Origin: Nitratifractor sp964650685
Lineage (GTDB): Bacteria; Campylobacterota; Campylobacteria; Campylobacterales; Sulfurovaceae
DNA: 5,920 nt
NCBI GenBank assembly: GCA_964650685.1
Contig: CAZYUW010000114.1
Location: 1 to 5,920 of the forward strand
Direction: 5' to 3'
How positions within the stretch are numbered: the stretch's first letter is position 1; each line of letters opens with the position of its first letter. Made by a program: the position numbers and the translations under genes. The notes under the pieces were generated by a model. That model was not told the DNA's origin and searched no databases. It was given only the letters and a program-made list of their open reading frames with translations. Positions 5,352 through 5,920 of this stretch are shown here, in pieces.

Positions 5352-5918
5352 TTAGCGACTATAGCTTTTTATAAACTTAATCATTTCATCATGCTTTTTC
5401 TTGTCGCGGCAATGTTTATGAAGAGCTGTAAAAACATTATCTCCATATCTATTATATAGATTTGGGTTTGCGCCATGTTCGAGCAAAAATCTTACATGCT
5501 CGAAATTGTTGCATTCTTTTGCCGCGACCATAAGTGCTGTTTCACTTTTGTTATGTTGAAAATTTACATCCGCACCATATCTGACAAGCATCTTTGCAAA
5601 TTTGAGATTTCCCATCGATAAAGGCGTGTATAGTCCATGTTCGTCTATGATATTCGGATCCGCTCCCGCTTGCAGCAATACCTCCAGCGCTTCGATGTCG
5701 CTATTGTAAATCGCGTGAAAGAGCGGTGTGCGATTTTTGTAATGCTCATTGACATCCTCTCCTGCCTCTATCGCTTCGATGAGTTTGTCATATAGTCTGT
5801 TTTGTATAGCAGCGAAGATAGGCGGAACACCTCTTTTTAGATCGCTGTTGTATCTTGCGATTTTTTCGATGCGTTCTTTCTCTCTGGCTTTTCGTTCCCT
5901 CTCTTTTGCTTTTTGCTC
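5352..5918 (-). CDS. Ankyrin-repeat protein, 5' end beyond window edge
   Basis: The frame runs open from the right edge to TAA at 5352-5354, giving 188 residues of the C-terminal part. Residues about 1-22 of the visible part are an almost continuous charged helix rich in Glu, Arg and Lys, likely a single helix or coiled coil. Repeats follow: PPIFAAIQNRLYDKL...GEDVN (32-57), RTPLFHAI...AGADPN (63-90), YTPLSMGNLKFAKML...GADVN, ETALMVAAKE...HGANPN, and a C-terminal capping repeat beginning VFTALHKHC. Repeat three is about four residues short in its first helix. Ankyrin repeats bind other proteins; nothing here identifies the partner, so no function is assigned. No signal peptide is visible because the true N-terminus is missing. 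A TTG at 5678 is not the start, since clear ankyrin coding continues upstream of it. The gene appears more AT-rich than recG, judged by eye. No terminator-like hairpin follows the stop. Confidence 0.88.
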   Translation of the reverse strand, partial: EQKAKERERKAREKERIEKIARYNSDLKRGVPPIFAAIQNRLYDKLIEAIEAGEDVNEHYKNRTPLFHAIYNSDIEALEVLLQAGADPNIIDEHGLYTPLSMGNLKFAKMLVRYGADVNFQHNKSETALMVAAKECNNFEHVRFLLEHGANPNLYNRYGDNVFTALHKHCRDKKKHDEMIKFIKSYSR

Positions 5919-5920
5919 CA

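Noticed and set aside
5078..5374. 98-codon plus-strand frame with TTG start
   Set aside because: The rare start codon lies in a small hairpin without a good ribosome binding site, the end runs into the ankyrin gene's 3' end on the other strand, and the product is not recognisable.
5676..5678. TTG as start of the ankyrin gene
   Set aside because: In-frame ankyrin repeats and a charged helix continue upstream to the window edge, so the true start lies outside or right at the edge.

Overview
The window looks like chromosomal DNA of a member of the Campylobacterota (the former Epsilonproteobacteria), probably a non-Campylobacter, free-living lineage. The grounds are gene order and gene form. The divergent pair nth / PEB4-type peptidyl-prolyl isomerase followed by a class II fructose-bisphosphate aldolase has the same arrangement as I remember for the Campylobacter jejuni peb4 locus (nth–peb4–fba). 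The RecG here, at 606 residues, has the short form I associate with this phylum. Genus assignment would be a guess.

Layout from left to right. Positions 1-807 (minus strand) hold the first 269 codons of a class II aldolase, cut by the left edge. Positions 826-1413 (minus) hold a small exported SurA/PEB4-like protein that has no peptidyl-prolyl isomerase domain and carries a lysine/serine/threonine-rich tail. Positions 1480-2361 (minus) hold a complete PEB4-type SurA-like chaperone/isomerase. These three genes probably form one operon, running from the isomerase through the small paralogue to the aldolase. Positions 2362-2543 are a divergent promoter region with several dyad symmetries. Positions 2544-3206 (plus) encode endonuclease III. 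Positions 3199-5019 (minus) encode RecG helicase, whose 3' end overlaps that of nth tail to tail by 8 bases. Positions 5020-5351 hold no gene I can support. From 5352 past the right edge (minus) lies an ankyrin-repeat protein with a charged helical N-terminal segment.

Functionally there are three themes. One is envelope protein folding (two related periplasmic chaperone-type proteins), joined in an operon to a cytoplasmic gluconeogenic/glycolytic enzyme with no obvious mechanistic link. The second is DNA repair: Nth starts base excision repair of oxidised pyrimidines, and RecG remodels stalled forks and branched DNA. The third is an ankyrin protein of unknown partner.

I found no clear evidence of a new multi-gene system. 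The most distinctive item is the small paralogue at 826-1413, which looks like a PEB4/SurA-type chaperone from which the parvulin domain has been removed and a basic tail added. Next are an 11-bp perfect inverted repeat whose start-proximal arm covers the ribosome binding site and start of the isomerase gene, and the unexplained stretch at 5188-5358. There are no tRNA or rRNA genes, CRISPR arrays or intact insertion sequences that I can see.
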